Assembly: GCF_013359595.1 (NCBI RefSeq)
Contig: NZ_JABFMP010000004.1
Coordinates: 62,001-126,000, forward strand
Origin: Pseudomonas sp. C1C7
GTDB lineage: Bacteria; Pseudomonadota; Gammaproteobacteria; Pseudomonadales; Pseudomonadaceae
Length of the DNA stretch: 64,000 bases
Direction of reading: 5' to 3'
Shown here one piece after another: positions 43,994 to 52,836 of this stretch. The notes under the pieces are model-generated. The model had not been told where the DNA came from. It did no database searches and saw only the letters and a list, made by a program, of their open reading frames with translations. Both the position numbers and the translations under genes were made by a program. Each line of letters starts with the position of its first letter. Position 1 is the first letter of the stretch.

Positions 43994-45256
43994 ATGCTCG
44001 CCCCCGTTCAAATCACTTCCGCCACTCGCCAGAACCTCTGGCGGCTGACATTCATCCGCATCCTGGTCCTGGCCGCCCAGGCCGGCTCCGTGGGCCTGGC
44101 CTACTGGCTCGAACTGCTGCCGCTGCCGTGGTTCCAGCTGGCCGCGACTCTGGGTTGCTCGATGCTGCTCTGCGCCTTCACGGCGGTTCGCCTGCGCACC
44201 AGCTGGCCGGTGACCGAGCTCGAATATGCCGTACAACTGGCCTGCGACCTGTTTATCCACAGCGCCTTGCTGTATTTCTCCGGTGGCTCGACCAACCCCT
44301 TCGTCTCCTACTATCTGGTGCCGCTGACTATCGCCGCCGTGACGCTGCCCTGGCGCTATTCGGTGATTCTGTCGGGCATCGCCCTGACGATGTACACCCT
44401 GCTGCTGGCGCGCTTCTATCCACTGCAAACCTTCCCGATCGCCCGGGAAAACCTGCAGGTCTACGGAATGTGGCTGAGCTTCGCCCTGGCCGCCGCGGTG
44501 ATCACTTTCTTCGCCGCGCGCATGGCTGAGGAATTGCGTCGCCAGGAAGAACTGCGGGCCATTCGCCGCGAAGAAGGCCTGCGCGATCAGCAGTTGCTGG
44601 CCGTCGCGACCCAGGCCGCCGGCGCCGCCCACGAGCTGGGCACGCCATTGGCGACCATGAGCGTACTGCTCAAGGAGATGCGTCAGGACCATCACGACCC
44701 GATGCTGCAGGACGACCTGAGCGTGCTGCAGGATCAGGTCAAACTCTGCAAACAGACCTTGCAGCAGCTGGTGCGCGCCGCCGAGGCCAATCGCCGACTG
44801 GCGGTGGAAATGCAGGACGTCACCGACTGGCTCGACGAAGCGCTCAACCGCTGGCACCTGATGCGCCCCGAGGCCAGTTACCGCTTCCAGCGTCTGGGCC
44901 AGGGCACGGTGCCGCGCATGGCGCCGCCGCCGGACCTGACCCAGGCGTTGCTGAATCTTTTGAACAACGCCGCCGACGCCTGTCCCGAAGGGCTGCAAGT
45001 GACCCTGGACTGGAATCCCGAAGACTTGACCATCAGCATCCGCGACCACGGTGCCGGTGTGCCGCTGGCCATCGCCGAGCAGATCGGCAAGCCGTTTTTT
45101 ACCACCAAGGGCAAAGGTTTCGGCCTGGGCCTGTTTTTGAGCAAGGCCAGCGTGACACGCGCCGGCGGCTCAGTGAAACTCTATAGTCATGAGGAAGGCG
45201 GCACGCTCACCGAGCTGCGTCTGCCCCATGGCGCACGAGGAGACGAACATGAGTGA
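43994..45256 (+). CDS. roxS: Redox-sensing histidine kinase RoxS (RegB/PrrB family)
   Basis: A membrane sensor kinase of the RegB/PrrB family that responds to the redox state of the respiratory chain. The 420-residue protein has about six hydrophobic spans in its first half. The H-box AAGAAHELGTPLATMSVLL contains the phosphorylated histidine, and the C-terminal ATPase part shows NLLNNAADACPEG, DHGAGVP and GKGFGLGLFL. I chose ATG 43994 because of AGGAGAGCTC upstream; earlier open frame is non-conserved. It overlaps roxR by eight bases. In P. putida and P. aeruginosa the RoxS/RoxR pair controls the cyanide-insensitive oxidase. Confidence 0.92.
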   Translation: MLAPVQITSATRQNLWRLTFIRILVLAAQAGSVGLAYWLELLPLPWFQLAATLGCSMLLCAFTAVRLRTSWPVTELEYAVQLACDLFIHSALLYFSGGSTNPFVSYYLVPLTIAAVTLPWRYSVILSGIALTMYTLLLARFYPLQTFPIARENLQVYGMWLSFALAAAVITFFAARMAEELRRQEELRAIRREEGLRDQQLLAVATQAAGAAHELGTPLATMSVLLKEMRQDHHDPMLQDDLSVLQDQVKLCKQTLQQLVRAAEANRRLAVEMQDVTDWLDEALNRWHLMRPEASYRFQRLGQGTVPRMAPPPDLTQALLNLLNNAADACPEGLQVTLDWNPEDLTISIRDHGAGVPLAIAEQIGKPFFTTKGKGFGLGLFLSKASVTRAGGSVKLYSHEEGGTLTELRLPHGARGDEHE

Positions 45257-45809
45257 CGACATCCAGGTTGAAGGCGAAGAGCTGCCGCATTTGCTGCTGG
45301 TCGACGACGACGCGACCTTTACCCGGGTCATGGCCCGCGCCATGGCTCGCCGCGGTTTTCGCGTCAGCACCGCCAGTTCCGCCGAAGAAGGCCTGACCCT
45401 GGCCCAGGGCGACCTGCCGGACTACGCCGCGCTGGACCTGAAAATGGATGGCGATTCGGGCCTGGTGCTGCTGCCCAAGCTGCTGGAAATGGATCCGGAA
45501 ATGCGCGTGGTGATTCTCACCGGCTATTCGAGCATTGCCACCGCCGTCGAGGCGATCAAGCGCGGCGCCTGCAACTACCTGTGCAAGCCGGCCGATGCCG
45601 ACGACGTGCTGGCCGCGCTGTTGTCCGAACACGCCGACCTCGACAGCCTGGTGCCGGAAAACCCGATGTCCGTGGACCGCCTGCAGTGGGAACACATTCA
45701 GCGCGTGTTGACCGAACACGAAGGCAACATCTCCGCCACCGCCCGCGCCTTGGGCATGCACCGCCGCACACTGCAGCGCAAACTGCAGAAACGTCCCGTT
45801 CGCCGCTGA
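45249..45809 (+). CDS. roxR: Response regulator RoxR (RegA/PrrA family)
   Basis: A 186-residue response regulator. The receiver domain has the acidic pocket LLVDDDATF, the phospho-acceptor aspartate in ALDLKMDGDSG and the conserved Lys in YLCKPADADD. The C-terminus is a Fis-type helix-turn-helix (HEGNISATARALGMHRRTLQ RKL). I chose ATG 45249 (MSDDIQVEGE), with GAGGAGACGAAC upstream, overlapping the roxS stop. It should activate respiratory genes according to electron flow. Confidence 0.93.
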   Translation: MSDDIQVEGEELPHLLLVDDDATFTRVMARAMARRGFRVSTASSAEEGLTLAQGDLPDYAALDLKMDGDSGLVLLPKLLEMDPEMRVVILTGYSSIATAVEAIKRGACNYLCKPADADDVLAALLSEHADLDSLVPENPMSVDRLQWEHIQRVLTEHEGNISATARALGMHRRTLQRKLQKRPVRR

Positions 45810-45850
45810 ACCTGCGCTGAACAGATGCAGGTCGTTCCTCGCAACAATCC

Positions 45851-45874
45851 GAACCGATCATCTATGATCGGTTC
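45851..45874. promoter_or_regulatory. Perfect 24-base palindrome between roxR and the SbmA-like gene
   Basis: GAACCGATCAT and ATGATCGGTTC form perfect 11-base arms separated by two bases, 33 bases before the downstream start codon. The two-base loop is poor for an RNA hairpin and no U run follows closely, so a dimeric regulator's operator is more likely than a terminator. Confidence 0.5.
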
Positions 45875-45906
45875 GTGCCTGTACTTTTTCTTATCGAGCC
45901 TTATCC

Positions 45907-47634
45907 ATGAATCAGAACGCTGAGTATTGCGCGGTCAACGATGCTGTGCGCGGGCAGTTTTTTCGCAAGGTCTGGGCGATCATCACGCCCTACTGGCGCA
46001 GCGAAGAGAAGGGCAAGGCCTGGACGTTGCTGATCGCGGTGATTGCGCTGTCGCTGTTCAGCGTGGCGATCTCGGTGTGGATCAACAGCTGGTACAAGGA
46101 TTTCTACAACGCCCTGCAGCAGAAGGACGAAGCGGCGTTCTGGAAGCTGATCCTGTACTTCTGCGGCATTGCCACCGTGGCGATTCTCGGCGCGGTGTAT
46201 CGGCTTTATCTGACCCAGATGCTGACGATCCGCTGGCGGGCCTGGCTCACCGAAAAGCATTTCGGTCGCTGGCTGGCGGACAAGAACTACTACCAGCTGG
46301 AGCAGGGCGGCTACACCGATAACCCGGACCAGCGGATTTCCGAAGACCTTAACAACTTCACCAGCGACACCCTGAGCCTGGGCATCGGCCTGCTGCGCAA
46401 CATCGTCAGCCTGGTGTCGTTCTCGATCATCCTCTGGGGCGTCTCGGGCAGCATCGAACTGTTCGGTATCACCATTCCCGGCTACATGTTCTGGGGCGTG
46501 CTGTTGTACGCGGTAGTGGGTAGCTGGCTGACGCACCTGATCGGTCGTCGCCTGATTGGCTTGAACAACCGCCAGCAACGCTTCGAAGCCGACCTGCGTT
46601 TCTCCATGGTGCGCATTCGCGAGAATGCCGAAAGCATCGCGCTGTACAACGGCGAACCCAATGAACATCGCCGGCTGAACAATCGCTTCTCGATGGTCTG
46701 GCACAACTTCTGGGACATCATGCGGGTGTCCAAGCGCCTGACCTTCTTCACCTCCGGCTACGAGCAGGCGGCGGTGATCTTCCCGTTCATGCTGGCCGCG
46801 CCGCGTTATCTGGCCGGCAAGATCGAGCTGGGCGAACTGATGCAGATCAGCTCGGCATTCGGCAATGTCCAGGACAACTTCAGCTGGTTCATCAGCGCGT
46901 ACCAGAGCCTCGCCTCGTGGCGCGCGACCTGCGATCGTCTGCTGAGCTTCCGTCAGGCCATGACCGACAACGAGCAACGGGCACCGGCCATCGATGTGCA
47001 GAACCAGGGGGATGCGTTGAAAGTGCACAACCTGGGCCTGGATCTGGTCGATGGTCGTCATCTGCTGACCAATGCCGACATGACTGTGGAGGAGGGCGAG
47101 CGCGTGATGCTCAGCGGTCGCTCCGGCAGCGGCAAGTCGACGCTGTTGCGAGCCATGGGTCACCTGTGGCCGGCGGGGCACGGCAGCATTCGCCTGCCGG
47201 CGGCGCGATATCTGTTCCTGCCGCAAAAACCTTACCTGCCAATTGGCACGCTGCGTGAGGCGTTGAGTTATCCACAAGCCGGCGACACCTACCCGAACGA
47301 GCGTTACGAGCAGGTTCTGGAAACCTGCCGCTTGCCGCATCTGATCGGGCGTCTGGACGAGGCCAATCACTGGCAGCGCATGTTGTCGCCGGGTGAGCAG
47401 CAGCGTCTGGCCTTCGCCCGTGCGCTGCTGTACGCACCGCAGTGGCTATATATGGACGAAGCGACTTCGGCGATGGACGAGGAAGACGAAGCGACGCTGT
47501 ACCAGGCATTGATCGATGAGCTGCCGGGATTGAGCATCGTCAGCGTCGGCCACCGCAGCAGCCTGAAGCGCTTCCATCCGCGGCATGTGCGGATCGACAA
47601 CGGGCATTTGGTGGATCAGACCGTGACTGCCTGA
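45907..47634 (+). CDS. SbmA/BacA-like ABC transporter (fused membrane and ATPase domains)
   Basis: A 575-residue protein. The N-terminal half (about 20-330) has the SbmA/BacA-type membrane fold (GGYTDNPDQRISEDLNNFTS is the conserved loop after the third span). The C-terminal half is an ABC ATPase: Walker A GRSGSGKSTLLRAMGH, signature LSPGEQQRLAFARALL, Walker B WLYMDEATSAMDEED. This is the YddA/Rv1819c-like architecture, associated with uptake of antimicrobial peptides, cobalamin or long-chain lipid components. Substrate here is unknown. It follows roxR after about 97 bases and a palindrome. Confidence 0.88.
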   Translation: MNQNAEYCAVNDAVRGQFFRKVWAIITPYWRSEEKGKAWTLLIAVIALSLFSVAISVWINSWYKDFYNALQQKDEAAFWKLILYFCGIATVAILGAVYRLYLTQMLTIRWRAWLTEKHFGRWLADKNYYQLEQGGYTDNPDQRISEDLNNFTSDTLSLGIGLLRNIVSLVSFSIILWGVSGSIELFGITIPGYMFWGVLLYAVVGSWLTHLIGRRLIGLNNRQQRFEADLRFSMVRIRENAESIALYNGEPNEHRRLNNRFSMVWHNFWDIMRVSKRLTFFTSGYEQAAVIFPFMLAAPRYLAGKIELGELMQISSAFGNVQDNFSWFISAYQSLASWRATCDRLLSFRQAMTDNEQRAPAIDVQNQGDALKVHNLGLDLVDGRHLLTNADMTVEEGERVMLSGRSGSGKSTLLRAMGHLWPAGHGSIRLPAARYLFLPQKPYLPIGTLREALSYPQAGDTYPNERYEQVLETCRLPHLIGRLDEANHWQRMLSPGEQQRLAFARALLYAPQWLYMDEATSAMDEEDEATLYQALIDELPGLSIVSVGHRSSLKRFHPRHVRIDNGHLVDQTVTA

Positions 47635-47642
47635 ACCGACCC

Positions 47643-47657
47643 CCTGTAGGAGCGGGC
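47643..47657. repeat. Solitary REP half-element
   Basis: CCTGTAGGAGCGGGC is half of the common REP element without a facing copy. Confidence 0.5.
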
Positions 47658-47670
47658 AGTGTAGGGGTAG

Positions 47671-47685
47671 AGGTGATCGTACAAC
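47671..47685 (+). promoter_or_regulatory. Possible autoregulatory GntR site
   Basis: AGGTGATCGTACAAC lies upstream of the GntR gene. It matches, with one mismatch, the reverse strand of 48803-48817 in the promoter of the sugar-acid operon. Confidence 0.55.
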
Positions 47686-47728
47686 CCCGTTGAGCTATGA
47701 TGCGATTTCAGCCGATTCTTCGAGACAG

Positions 47729-48487
47729 ATGTTCACCATGGAAAACCCGAACGACGCACCACGCCTACCTCGCAAGCGCCGCAGCCTCGCTCAGGAACTG
47801 GTGACGGTGCTGTCCGAGCAGATCCGCGACGGTCACCTCAAGCGCGGCGACAAGTTGCCCACCGAGTCGGCGATCATGGATGCCCATGGCGTCAGCCGCA
47901 CCGTGGTGCGCGAGGCGATTTCCCGTTTGCAGGCAGCCGGCCAGGTGGAAACCCGCCACGGCATCGGCACCTTCGTGCTCGACACCCCAAGCCCCAGCGG
48001 CTTTCGCATCGACCCGGCCACCGTGGTCACCTTGCGTGACGTATTGGCCGTTCTGGAATTGCGCATCAGCCTCGAAACCGAATCCGCCGGCCTTGCCGCG
48101 CAACGCCGCACCACCGAGCAGCTTGGCCTGATGCGCGCAGCGCTCGATGCGCTGAACGAAAGCGTCGCCCACGCCAGCGATGCGGTGGCGTCGGACTTCC
48201 AGTTCCACCTGCAGATTGCCCTGGCGACCGGCAACCGCTATTTCACCGACATCATGACCCACCTGGGTACCAGCATCATCCCGCGTACCCGCCTGAACTC
48301 CGCGCGCCTGGCCCATGACGATCAGCAGCATTACATGAATCGCCTGAGCCGCGAGCACGAAGAAATCTACGAAGCCATCGCCCGCCAGGACTCTGACGCT
48401 GCCCGAGCCGCGATGCGCCTGCACTTGACCAACAGCCGCGAGCGGTTGCGCCATGCCCATGAAGAGGCTGAGGCGCAGCGGGGGTAA
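47729..48487 (+). CDS. FadR-subfamily GntR transcriptional regulator of the sugar-acid operon
   Basis: A 252-residue regulator. The winged helix-turn-helix (about 20-85) reads LAQELVTVLSEQIRDGHLKR, then RGDKLPTESAIMDAHGVSRT and VVREAISRLQAAG. The C-terminal FCD domain is helical with metal-ligand-like histidines (QFHLQIALATGN, REHEEIYEAI). Such proteins typically sense an organic or sugar acid. I chose ATG 47729 (MFTMENPND); ATG 47738 is equally possible, while the open frame from 47690 starts at TTG without conserved sequence. It precedes the glucarate/galactarate operon and shares an operator-like motif with its promoter. Confidence 0.88.
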   Translation: MFTMENPNDAPRLPRKRRSLAQELVTVLSEQIRDGHLKRGDKLPTESAIMDAHGVSRTVVREAISRLQAAGQVETRHGIGTFVLDTPSPSGFRIDPATVVTLRDVLAVLELRISLETESAGLAAQRRTTEQLGLMRAALDALNESVAHASDAVASDFQFHLQIALATGNRYFTDIMTHLGTSIIPRTRLNSARLAHDDQQHYMNRLSREHEEIYEAIARQDSDAARAAMRLHLTNSRERLRHAHEEAEAQRG

Positions 48488-48522
48488 GTTTCCATCCCAA
48501 GTCATTTGTCGACATTGCGGCA

Positions 48523-48608
48523 GTCTTCGCGGGCAAGCCTCGCTCCCACAGGTTTTTGGATCGATCAGATCAACACGAAACCTGTGGGAGCGAGGCTTGC
48601 CCGCGAAG
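48523..48608. repeat. REP inverted pair
   Basis: TTCGCGGGCAAGCCTCGCTC and GAGCGAGGCTTGCCCGCGAA are perfect facing copies between the GntR gene and the sugar-acid operon promoter. Confidence 0.85.
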
Positions 48609-48784
48609 AGGCCATTAGCCATTTCGCAATCCTCTGATTTCTCCTACTAAATCTTCCGACAACGTATCTCTATCAAACCGTTGATCGCGTAACCCGACCT
48701 ATTCCTCACATCCTGAAACCCCCGTATCCATGGGCTATCAATCCATCTTGTCGAACAATTTTCACCTCTGACGATGAAATGCAG
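48609..48784. other. 5' region of the sugar-acid operon
   Basis: Part of a gap of about 390 bases between the GntR gene and kdgD. Besides the REP pair and the promoter/operator listed separately, no gene is visible. Confidence 0.5.
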
Positions 48785-48812
48785 TTGACGGTTGTATTTT
48801 AAGTTGTACGAT
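48785..48812 (+). promoter_or_regulatory. Sigma-70-type promoter of the kdgD operon
   Basis: TTGACG (48785-48790), a 16-base spacer and TACGAT (48807-48812). The -10 element lies inside the palindromic operator at 48801-48824, fitting repression by steric hindrance. Confidence 0.6.
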
Positions 48813-48824
48813 GACCTACAACTT
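48801..48824. promoter_or_regulatory. Palindromic operator, likely GntR regulator
   Basis: AAGTTGTA and TACAACTT are perfect 8-base arms around eight bases, overlapping the -10 of the operon promoter. The half-site recurs upstream of the GntR gene. Confidence 0.65.
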
Positions 48825-48881
48825 CAGCGTCGGGCTGAACGGTCTCCACACACAAACGTCGCAATCCAGGGTGTTCGAACA

Positions 48882-49793
48882 ATGAATCCACAAGAACTTA
48901 AGTCCATCCTCTCTGCCGGTCTGCTGTCTTTCCCGGTCACCGATTTCAATGCCCAGGGCGATTTCAACCGCGCTGGCTACATCAAGCGTCTGGAGTGGCT
49001 GGCCCCGTACGGCGCCTCGGCCCTGTTCGCCGCCGGCGGCACCGGTGAGTTCTTCTCCCTGGCCGCCAGCGAATACTCGGAAATCATCAAGACCGCCGTC
49101 GACACCTGCGCTACCAGCGTGCCAATCCTGGCCGGTGTCGGTGGTTCGACCCGTCAGGCCATCGAATACGCTCAGGAAGCCGAGCGTCTGGGCGCCAAGG
49201 GTCTGCTGTTGCTGCCGCACTACCTGACCGAAGCCAGCCAGGACGGCGTTGCCGCCCACGTTGAAGCCGTGTGCAAATCGGTGAACATCGGTGTGGTGGT
49301 CTACAACCGCAACGTCTGCCGCCTGAACGCGGTGCAGCTGGAGCGTCTGGCCGAGCGTTGCCCGAACCTGATCGGTTACAAGGATGGTCTGGGTGACATC
49401 GAACTGATGGTGTCGATCCGTCGTCGCCTGGGCGATCGCTTCAGCTACCTGGGCGGCTTGCCGACCGCTGAAGTCTACGCCGCGGCCTACAAGGCGCTGG
49501 GCGTGCCGGTCTACTCCTCGGCGGTGTTCAACTTCATCCCGAAAACCGCGATGGACTTCTACCACGCCATCGCTCGCGACGATCACGCCACCGTTGCCAA
49601 GATCATCGACGACTTCTTCCTGCCGTACCTGGACATCCGTAACCGCAAAGCCGGTTACGCGGTGAGCATCGTCAAGGCCGGGGCAAAAATTGCCGGCTAC
49701 GACGCAGGTCCTGTGCGCACCCCGCTGACCGACCTGACCGGCGAAGAGTACGAAATGCTCGCCGCGCTCATGGACAAGCAGGGCGCCCAGTAA
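48882..49793 (+). CDS. kdgD: 5-dehydro-4-deoxyglucarate dehydratase KdgD
   Basis: Converts 5-keto-4-deoxyglucarate to 2-oxoglutarate semialdehyde with loss of water and CO2. The 303-residue protein belongs to the DHDPS/NAL TIM-barrel family: GGTGEFFSL at the substrate carboxylate loop (residues 52-60), catalytic tyrosine in VVVYNRN (Y141) and Schiff-base lysine in IGYKDGLGD (K167). I chose ATG 48882 (MNPQELKS). It is the first gene of the catabolic operon, followed by a stem-loop and then the semialdehyde dehydrogenase gene, which performs the next step. Confidence 0.95.
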   Translation: MNPQELKSILSAGLLSFPVTDFNAQGDFNRAGYIKRLEWLAPYGASALFAAGGTGEFFSLAASEYSEIIKTAVDTCATSVPILAGVGGSTRQAIEYAQEAERLGAKGLLLLPHYLTEASQDGVAAHVEAVCKSVNIGVVVYNRNVCRLNAVQLERLAERCPNLIGYKDGLGDIELMVSIRRRLGDRFSYLGGLPTAEVYAAAYKALGVPVYSSAVFNFIPKTAMDFYHAIARDDHATVAKIIDDFFLPYLDIRNRKAGYAVSIVKAGAKIAGYDAGPVRTPLTDLTGEEYEMLAALMDKQGAQ

Positions 49794-49810
49794 CACACCC
49801 GTTTTAACGA

Positions 49811-49832
49811 GGCCGCTGAGTATTCAGCGGCC
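49811..49832 (+). terminator. Intra-operon intrinsic terminator after kdgD
   Basis: GGCCGCTGA and TCAGCGGCC form a 9-bp stem with a four-base loop followed by TTTTGCG. It sits between kdgD and the dehydrogenase gene, so it is probably only partly efficient. Confidence 0.7.
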
Positions 49833-49868
49833 TTTTGCGTGAGATCTCTTTGTTTCGAGGGCAGTCCC

Positions 49869-51314
49869 GTGACAAATGCAAAACGTTACGACAACTACAT
49901 CAACGGCGAGTGGGTTGCCGGTGCCGATTACTCGGCCAACATCAATCCGTCCGAACTGAGCGACAATATCGGCGACTACGCCAAGGCTGACCTGGCCCAG
50001 GTCAACGCCGCCATCGATGCCGCCCGCGCCGCATTCCCGGCCTGGTCCACCTCCGGTATCCAGGCGCGCCACGATGCACTGGACAAGGTCGGCACCGAAA
50101 TCCTCGCCCGTCGCGATGAGCTCGGCACCCTGTTGGCCCGGGAAGAGGGCAAGACCCTGCCGGAAGCCATCGGTGAAGTGACCCGCGCCGGTAATATCTT
50201 CAAGTTCTTCGCCGGCGAATGCTTGCGTCTGTCCGGCGACTACGTGCCGTCGGTGCGTCCTGGCGTCAACGTTGAAGTCACTCGCGAAGCCCTGGGCGTG
50301 GTCGGCTTGATCACGCCGTGGAACTTCCCGATTGCCATTCCGTCGTGGAAAATCGCCCCGGCCCTGGCCTACGGCAACTGCGTGGTGCTCAAGCCGGCGG
50401 ATCTGGTGCCGGGCTGCGCCTGGGCGCTGGCGGAAATCATCTCCCGCGCAGGCTTCCCGGCTGGCGTGTTCAACCTGGTGATGGGCAGCGGTCGCGTGGT
50501 TGGCGATGCGCTGGTCAACAGCCCGAAGGTCGACGGCATCAGCTTCACCGGTTCCGTGGGTGTGGGTCGTCAGATCGCGGTCAGCTGCGTTTCGCGTCAG
50601 GCCAAGGTCCAGCTGGAAATGGGCGGCAAGAACCCGCAAATCATCCTCGATGACGCCGACCTCAAGCAGGCCGTCGAGTTGTCGGTGCAGAGCGCGTTCT
50701 ACTCCACTGGCCAGCGTTGCACCGCCTCGAGCCGCCTGATCGTCACCGCCGGGATTCACGACAAGTTCGTCGAAGCCATGGCCGAGCGCATGAAGTCGAT
50801 CAAGGTCGGTCACGCACTCAAGGCCGGCACCGATATCGGTCCGGTGGTTTCCCAGGCTCAGCTTGAACAGGACATGAAGTACATCGACATCGGCCAGTCC
50901 GAAGGCGCGCGCCTGGTGAGTGGCGGTGGCCTGGTGACCTGCGACACCGAGGGCTACTTCCTCGCGCCAACGCTGTTTGCCGACAGCGAAGCGTCGATGC
51001 GCATCAGCCGCGAAGAGATCTTTGGCCCGGTGGCCAACATCGTTCGCGTGGCCGATTACGAAGCCGCGCTGGCCATGGCCAATGACACCGAATTCGGTCT
51101 GTCGGCGGGCATTGCCACCACGTCCCTGAAGTACGCCAACCACTTCAAGCGCCACTCCCAGGCCGGGATGGTGATGGTCAACCTGCCGACCGCCGGCGTG
51201 GATTACCACGTTCCGTTCGGTGGGCGTAAGGGTTCATCCTATGGATCACGTGAGCAAGGCCGCTATGCGCAAGAGTTCTACACAGTCGTGAAGACCAGCT
51301 ACATCGGCTCCTGA
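49869..51314 (+). CDS. 2-oxoglutarate semialdehyde (2,5-dioxovalerate) dehydrogenase
   Basis: An NAD(P)-dependent aldehyde dehydrogenase oxidising 2-oxoglutarate semialdehyde to 2-oxoglutarate, the last step of the pathway. The 481-residue protein has the catalytic glutamate in [11 protein letters not shown], catalytic cysteine in GQRCTASSR (C284) and the cofactor segment [14 protein letters not shown] chose GTG 49869 (GAGGGCAG upstream) because it gives the family N-terminus [16 protein letters not shown]; the open frame begins earlier at 49839. Operon position after kdgD supports the specific substrate over other aldehydes. Confidence 0.93.
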   Translation: MTNAKRYDNYINGEWVAGADYSANINPSELSDNIGDYAKADLAQVNAAIDAARAAFPAWSTSGIQARHDALDKVGTEILARRDELGTLLAREEGKTLPEAIGEVTRAGNIFKFFAGECLRLSGDYVPSVRPGVNVEVTREALGVVGLITPWNFPIAIPSWKIAPALAYGNCVVLKPADLVPGCAWALAEIISRAGFPAGVFNLVMGSGRVVGDALVNSPKVDGISFTGSVGVGRQIAVSCVSRQAKVQLEMGGKNPQIILDDADLKQAVELSVQSAFYSTGQRCTASSRLIVTAGIHDKFVEAMAERMKSIKVGHALKAGTDIGPVVSQAQLEQDMKYIDIGQSEGARLVSGGGLVTCDTEGYFLAPTLFADSEASMRISREEIFGPVANIVRVADYEAALAMANDTEFGLSAGIATTSLKYANHFKRHSQAGMVMVNLPTAGVDYHVPFGGRKGSSYGSREQGRYAQEFYTVVKTSYIGS

Positions 51315-51329
51315 TACACCGCGACACCC

Positions 51330-51413
51330 TGCAGGAGCTGCCGCAGGCTGCGATCTTTGCTTTAAAAAATCAAAAGATCGCAGCCTCGTTTCACTCGACA
51401 GCTCCTGCAGGAA
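51330..51413. repeat. REP inverted pair, second sequence type
   Basis: CTGCAGGAGCTGCCGCAGGC and its facing partner ending GACAGCTCCTGCAGG, with GCGATCTTTG and AAAGATCGC inside. It lies inside the catabolic operon, between the dehydrogenase and transporter genes, and belongs to the same class as 24535-24613. Confidence 0.8.
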
Positions 51414-51463
51414 CAAAAAAAGAATCACCCGCGCATAAAAATAATCAGTGGGAGTACATCTAC

Positions 51464-52825
51464 ATGCAATCGACCCAAAAGCCGACTCACGTCCGCTACC
51501 TGATCCTGCTCATGCTGTTTCTGGTGACCACGATCAACTACGCCGACCGGGCGACTATCGCCATCGCCGGCTCCAGCCTGCAAAAAGACCTCGGCATCGA
51601 CGCGGTCACCCTTGGCTATATCTTCTCCGCATTCGGTTGGGCCTACGTGGCCGGGCAAATTCCCGGTGGCTGGCTGCTGGACCGTTTCGGCTCGAAAAAA
51701 ATCTACGCCCTGAGCATCTTCACCTGGTCGCTGTTCACCGTGCTGCAAGGCTTCGTCGGTGAATTCGGCATGTCCACGGCGGTGGTTGCGCTGTTCATGC
51801 TGCGCTTCCTGGTAGGCCTGGCCGAAGCGCCATCCTTCCCGGGTAACGCCCGCATCGTAGCCGCCTGGTTCCCGACCGCTGAACGCGGTACGGCCTCGGC
51901 GATCTTCAACTCGGCGCAATACTTCGCCACCGTGCTGTTCGCGCCGCTGATGGGCTGGATCGTCTACTCCTTCGGCTGGGAACACGTGTTCATCGTCATG
52001 GGTATCCTGGGCATCATCTTCTCGCTGGTCTGGCTGAAAGTGATCTACAGCCCGCGTGAACACCCACGGATCAACGATGCCGAGTTCAAGCACATCTCCG
52101 AGAACGGCGGCATGGTCGACATGGACCAGAAGGGCAAGAAGGCCGACGGTCCGAAGTGGGACTACATCCGCCAACTGCTGACCAACCGCATGATGCTCGG
52201 CGTGTACCTGGGCCAGTACTGCATCAACGGCATCACCTACTTCTTCCTGACCTGGTTCCCGGTGTACCTGGTGCAGGAGCGTGGCATGACCATCCTCAAG
52301 GCGGGTTTCATCGCGTCCTTGCCGGCCATCTGCGGCTTCATCGGTGGTGTGCTCGGCGGGGTGATTTCCGATTACCTGCTGCGCAAGGGCCATTCCCTGA
52401 CCTTCGCCCGCAAGGCACCGATCATCGCCGGCCTGCTGGTATCGAGCAGCATCGTGGCGTGCAACTACGTGGACATCGAATGGATGGTGGTCGGCTTCAT
52501 GGCCCTGGCATTCTTCGGCAAAGGCGTGGGCGCACTGGGCTGGGCGGTGGTGTCCGACACTTCGCCTAAACAGATCGCCGGTCTGAGCGGTGGCCTGTTC
52601 AACACCTTCGGCAACCTGGCATCGATCACCACCCCGATCGTCATCGGCTACATCATCAGCTCTACCGGCTCGTTCAAGTGGGCGCTGGTATTCGTTGGTT
52701 GCAACGCGCTGGTTGCGGTGTTCAGCTATCTGGTCATCGTAGGTCCGATCAAGCGTGTGGTACTCAAGGAGCCACCGGTGAACGGTCCTGAAACCAACAA
52801 CAAATTGTCTCAAGCCCATTCCTGA
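51464..52825 (+). CDS. gudP: Glucarate/galactarate MFS transporter GudP-like
   Basis: A 453-residue anion:cation symporter-family MFS transporter for D-glucarate/galactarate uptake. It shows about twelve spans; [20 protein letters not shown] is the family N-terminal motif, then [11 protein letters not shown] is the MFS signature loop and [19 protein letters not shown] is typical of this family. ATG 51464 is preceded by GGGAG. It lies 11 bases upstream of garD, in the catabolic operon. Confidence 0.93.
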   Translation: MQSTQKPTHVRYLILLMLFLVTTINYADRATIAIAGSSLQKDLGIDAVTLGYIFSAFGWAYVAGQIPGGWLLDRFGSKKIYALSIFTWSLFTVLQGFVGEFGMSTAVVALFMLRFLVGLAEAPSFPGNARIVAAWFPTAERGTASAIFNSAQYFATVLFAPLMGWIVYSFGWEHVFIVMGILGIIFSLVWLKVIYSPREHPRINDAEFKHISENGGMVDMDQKGKKADGPKWDYIRQLLTNRMMLGVYLGQYCINGITYFFLTWFPVYLVQERGMTILKAGFIASLPAICGFIGGVLGGVISDYLLRKGHSLTFARKAPIIAGLLVSSSIVACNYVDIEWMVVGFMALAFFGKGVGALGWAVVSDTSPKQIAGLSGGLFNTFGNLASITTPIVIGYIISSTGSFKWALVFVGCNALVAVFSYLVIVGPIKRVVLKEPPVNGPETNNKLSQAHS

Positions 52826-52836
52826 GGAGCGGCGTC

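Noticed and set aside
48523..48608. Long inverted repeat as an attachment site or transposon end
   Set aside because: It matches the REP pair found at many other intergenic sites in the window and there is no flanking duplication or transposase.
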